A DNA stretch of 6,641 nt from the NCBI GenBank assembly GCA_011051815.1, contig DRKK01000243.1, positions 1-6,641 on the forward strand, in the 5' to 3' direction. This DNA is from Sphingomonadales bacterium. GTDB lineage: Bacteria > Pseudomonadota > Alphaproteobacteria > Sphingomonadales > Emcibacteraceae. Of the stretch, positions 4,891 to 6,641 are shown one piece after another; position 1 is the first letter of the stretch, and each line of letters opens with the position of its first letter. The notes beneath the pieces were generated by a model. That model was not told where the DNA came from. It did not search any database and saw nothing but the letters and a program-made list of their open reading frames with translations. Made by a program: the position numbers and the translations under genes.

Positions 4891-5883
4891 ATGCGTTTCA
4901 GGGTTCTGGTTTCGACCGTAATAATTGCTATCGTCGGTTATAGTCTGTTCTGGTTTTATATGGCGGGGGAGCTTGAGGACCGGATAGAGGCTTGGGCGCA
5001 GACCCAAAAGCCCCGGGGCCTTAGCCTGCGTTATAAAGAGCTTGAAATAACAGGTTTCCCCTACCGTATGGAGCTGGCCTTCACAGACTTGAATGTGATA
5101 AAAACCAACGGCGATGGCTTGCCGGTTCTGTTTATGGCGCCCAATATCACCCTGATCGCTTTTCCATGGAATATCTATCATGGGGTGATAGTCAGTGACG
5201 GCGGCGCCTTGCGCATTGGTCGGCGGACGAATCCGGCCCTGACCTTGGCCTTTGGCAAAAGCCGGGCCTCGGTAATCTTTGACCGGGCTGATGGTGCGTT
5301 CTTGCGGTTTTCTGCGGTGCTTGGCAGCATGAAATGGGTCGGGCAGAATGACGATCTTGCCGCCTCTACTGCGGAGGAGATGAAATTGCACATCCTGCGG
5401 CCTCAACAGGATGACGGTCATGATGATATGGAGCTTCCGGTGCAGGTAAAGCTGTTTATGGAATTGGACGGGCTAGCGGTTCGGGATTATTTCGATAAAA
5501 AACTGGATAAGGTCCGGTTAGACCTTGAACTTCACGGTAAATCTCTTCCCAACTATTCAAAAGACAGCCTGACGGCGTGGCGCGACGAAGGCGGCACATT
5601 ATCGGTGAAGAATCTTGAGGTTATCGCGGATAATATGAATGTTGACCTGAACGGTGAGCTTAGTCTGGATCAGGATATGAAGCCGCTGGGTGCATTTTCC
5701 GCCAAATTACGTACGCCTGATCAAACGGGGGACAGCCCACCGAAAAACAAACTGATGCAGGAATTGGGGCGTCTGGGCAATCCGGACAGTAAAGGCCCCT
5801 CTGAACTGGCCATCAGCCTGCAAAACGGGCTGCTCTACCTCGGCCCGGTCCCGGTTTACGAACTGGCCCCTGTGGTGGAGTAG
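4891..5883 (+). CDS. DUF2125 domain-containing protein, membrane-anchored
   Basis: The 330-residue protein has an N-terminal signal anchor (about 5-25, VLVSTVIIAIVGYSLFWFYM), then a long beta-rich exported region. The motif GFPYR (55-59) in the LEITGFPYRMELAF context is the hallmark I use for DUF2125, a family largely restricted to alphaproteobacteria. Later stretches resembling family members are ITLIAFPWNIYHGV and LSVKNLEVIADNMNVDLNGELSLD, reminiscent of AsmA-like envelope proteins. No catalytic motif is visible and the function of the family is unknown; a structural or lipid-related envelope role is a guess. The ATG follows AGGAAAAG with 8 bases between, which lies inside the inverted repeat before the gene. 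In other alphaproteobacteria I recall this family beside a prephenate dehydrogenase gene in convergent orientation, which fits the partial gene at the right edge here. Confidence 0.85.
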   Translation: MRFRVLVSTVIIAIVGYSLFWFYMAGELEDRIEAWAQTQKPRGLSLRYKELEITGFPYRMELAFTDLNVIKTNGDGLPVLFMAPNITLIAFPWNIYHGVIVSDGGALRIGRRTNPALTLAFGKSRASVIFDRADGAFLRFSAVLGSMKWVGQNDDLAASTAEEMKLHILRPQQDDGHDDMELPVQVKLFMELDGLAVRDYFDKKLDKVRLDLELHGKSLPNYSKDSLTAWRDEGGTLSVKNLEVIADNMNVDLNGELSLDQDMKPLGAFSAKLRTPDQTGDSPPKNKLMQELGRLGNPDSKGPSELAISLQNGLLYLGPVPVYELAPVVE

Positions 5884-5916
5884 GGCGCGTCTTAATTGTT
5901 GGTACGACCCTTTACC

Positions 5917-6450
5917 CTAATTCTGATTTGAAGAACCTAAACCATCTAAACTTATGGCTTTTTTTGTACCCAACACGGCAGCTCCCAATAGTAATACGAC
6001 ACCGCCTGCTATAAGCCATCCATTACCACCGCCTTCTTTATCCTCACCTTCCGCCGCCATCAGGACACCATTTTTATAGATGAATGCCTGTTGTCCTGCC
6101 AGAGACAGGCCTTTGAAGCCGTTTTCCGAGAAATCGAGAGATAGTATATCTGCATTAAATGTCTGGCTTCTATTCATGTTGTCAAAGCCATTCCAGCCTG
6201 AATTATAATATTCCCGGCGCAGGTTAAGCTGGAAACCATATTTGACTTTATCCTCTGATTTTTTTGTGGGGCCGAAAGGAATGGTCAGGCGGAAACCGGC
6301 ATTGACGCTGTTTCTTAATCCCGACTGATTATCGAAGTCAGAATAGGAGCCGCCATAGGCCTGTGCGGGTAAGAATGAGTATGATACCATAAGGGCCGAC
6401 AAAGCCAGTCTGGACGAAAATTTATAAAGATATGTGATGATATTTTTCAT
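5917..6450 (-). CDS. Small exported protein with C-terminal membrane anchor, unknown function
   Basis: I do not recognise this 177-residue protein. It has a clear Sec signal peptide (basic N-terminus, core LALSALMVSYSFL, cleavage after AQA at 31). A beta-rich middle part follows (VNAGFRLTIPFG, VKYGFQLNLRREYY, ADILSLDFS, FKGLSLAGQQAFIYKNGVLMA) that looks like pieces of a beta-barrel or sandwich. An acidic-glycine hinge (EGEDKEGGGNG, 134-144) leads to a glycine-rich hydrophobic segment (about 145-161, WLIAGGVVLLLGAAVLG), two lysines and a 13-residue tail ending SSNQN. This suggests an exported domain anchored in the inner membrane with the tail inside. The ATG at 6448-6450 has a strong AAGGGG Shine-Dalgarno (plus 6457-6462) with 6 bases between. 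It converges on DUF2125 (33-base gap, no evident terminator) and appears to have its own promoter. Signal peptide and reading frame are solid; function is open. Confidence 0.72.
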   Translation of the reverse strand: MKNIITYLYKFSSRLALSALMVSYSFLPAQAYGGSYSDFDNQSGLRNSVNAGFRLTIPFGPTKKSEDKVKYGFQLNLRREYYNSGWNGFDNMNRSQTFNADILSLDFSENGFKGLSLAGQQAFIYKNGVLMAAEGEDKEGGGNGWLIAGGVVLLLGAAVLGTKKAISLDGLGSSNQN

Positions 6451-6463
6451 GTTTATCCCCTTT

Positions 6464-6478
6464 TCAATTATGAATTGA
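6464..6478. repeat. Short inverted repeat in the 5' leader of the small exported protein gene
   Basis: TCAATT-ATG-AATTGA is a perfect 6-base inverted repeat with a 3-base centre, lying next to the Shine-Dalgarno of the gene at 5917-6450 and within its predicted leader. It is AT-rich, so as RNA it would be weak; it could equally be a protein site or chance. Confidence 0.25.
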
Positions 6479-6502
6479 GATCAAACGCTATCACAGGTTT
6501 TT

Positions 6503-6531
6503 ATTATATACAAATAAAATTAGGCTATGAA
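6503..6531 (-). promoter_or_regulatory. Candidate promoter of the small exported protein gene
   Basis: On the minus strand TTCATA (plus 6526-6531) and a perfect TATAAT (plus 6503-6508) are separated by exactly 17 bases. This predicts a start near 6496 and a leader of about 46 bases. The site lies in the 97-base gap after the neighbouring minus-strand gene, so the small protein can be expressed independently of it. Confidence 0.5.
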
Positions 6532-6547
6532 AAAGTTGAAGCAGGTC

Positions 6548-6641
6548 CTATTTATCATCCAGGTGGCGGCCAAGGTCTCGGCCAAAGTCAGGGATGTCTT
6601 CTTCCTGTCCGGCCTCGATAATCTGGCGGCGGATGCGGCGG
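6548..6641 (-). CDS. C-terminal end of a probable prephenate/arogenate dehydrogenase (cut by window edge)
   Basis: Thirty codons are open from the right edge to a TAG at 6548-6550. The peptide reads RRIRRQIIEAGQEE, then IPDFGRDLGRHLDDK. The pattern of an IRR-(I/V)-EAGQ stretch followed by a PDFGR ending matches what I recall of the C-terminus of alphaproteobacterial prephenate dehydrogenases (TyrC/TyrA class, tyrosine synthesis). In those proteins, too, the gene lies next to DUF2125 and faces it. The catalytic NAD-binding domain is outside the window, so this is a call from a short tail plus gene context. Coding character is clear from the strong bias and the absence of stops. Confidence 0.55.
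   Translation of the reverse strand, partial: RRIRRQIIEAGQEEDIPDFGRDLGRHLDDK

Noticed and set aside
4807..5421. A 204-codon open frame on the minus strand, antisense to DUF2125
   Set aside because: It overlaps a well-supported DUF2125 gene, has no recognisable domain or Shine-Dalgarno, and its composition (rich in Pro, His, Gln, Arg) is typical of antisense reading.
5884..5916. A bidirectional terminator between the converging DUF2125 and small-protein genes
   Set aside because: No perfect stem longer than about 4 bases and no T-run in either direction could be found in the 33 bases.

Overview
The window looks like an ordinary chromosomal stretch of an alphaproteobacterium, about 50% GC in genes with AT-rich spacers. 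The evidence is a CpdR-type single-domain response regulator, the divergent pairing of an MJ0042 zinc-ribbon/DUF3426 protein with ftsE-ftsX-YdcF, and a DUF2125 protein beside what appears to be the end of a prephenate dehydrogenase gene. The exact order cannot be fixed from sequence alone; a marine lineage such as Emcibacterales, Sneathiellales or Kordiimonadales is only a guess.

Layout. Positions 1-1668 are all on the minus strand: the N-terminal part of an HNH endonuclease (cut by the left edge), cpdR, and a membrane-anchored zinc-ribbon protein. A 165-base divergent spacer (1669-1833) carries good promoter candidates in both directions and two inverted repeats. From 1834 the plus strand carries ftsE, ftsX (4-base overlap) and a YdcF/DUF218 protein (12 bases later), clearly one operon. 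An outer-membrane beta-barrel gene and a DUF2125 gene follow on the plus strand. The 66-base gap between these two is almost entirely one long inverted repeat that includes the DUF2125 ribosome binding site. On the right, two minus-strand genes converge on DUF2125: a small secreted or membrane-anchored protein of unknown function, and the last 30 codons of a probable prephenate dehydrogenase.

How the genes work together. FtsEX forms the ABC-type division complex that couples the cytoplasmic division ring to peptidoglycan hydrolysis. CpdR is a phospho-switched adaptor of ClpXP that drives cell-cycle proteolysis. The left half is therefore rich in cell-cycle and division functions. The right half holds envelope proteins and the edge of an aromatic amino acid locus. 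The window looks like a junction between two conserved alphaproteobacterial blocks, with two less conserved envelope proteins (the beta-barrel and the small anchored protein) placed at the joints.

I see no mobile element, CRISPR array, tRNA or rRNA, and no clear new multi-gene system. The most notable signals are the long hairpin at 4825-4889, a tandem decapeptide repeat in an extended FtsE tail, the unusual small protein at 5917-6450, and CtrA-half-site-like octamers inside two minus-strand promoter candidates. No gene-free stretch exceeds 300 bases.
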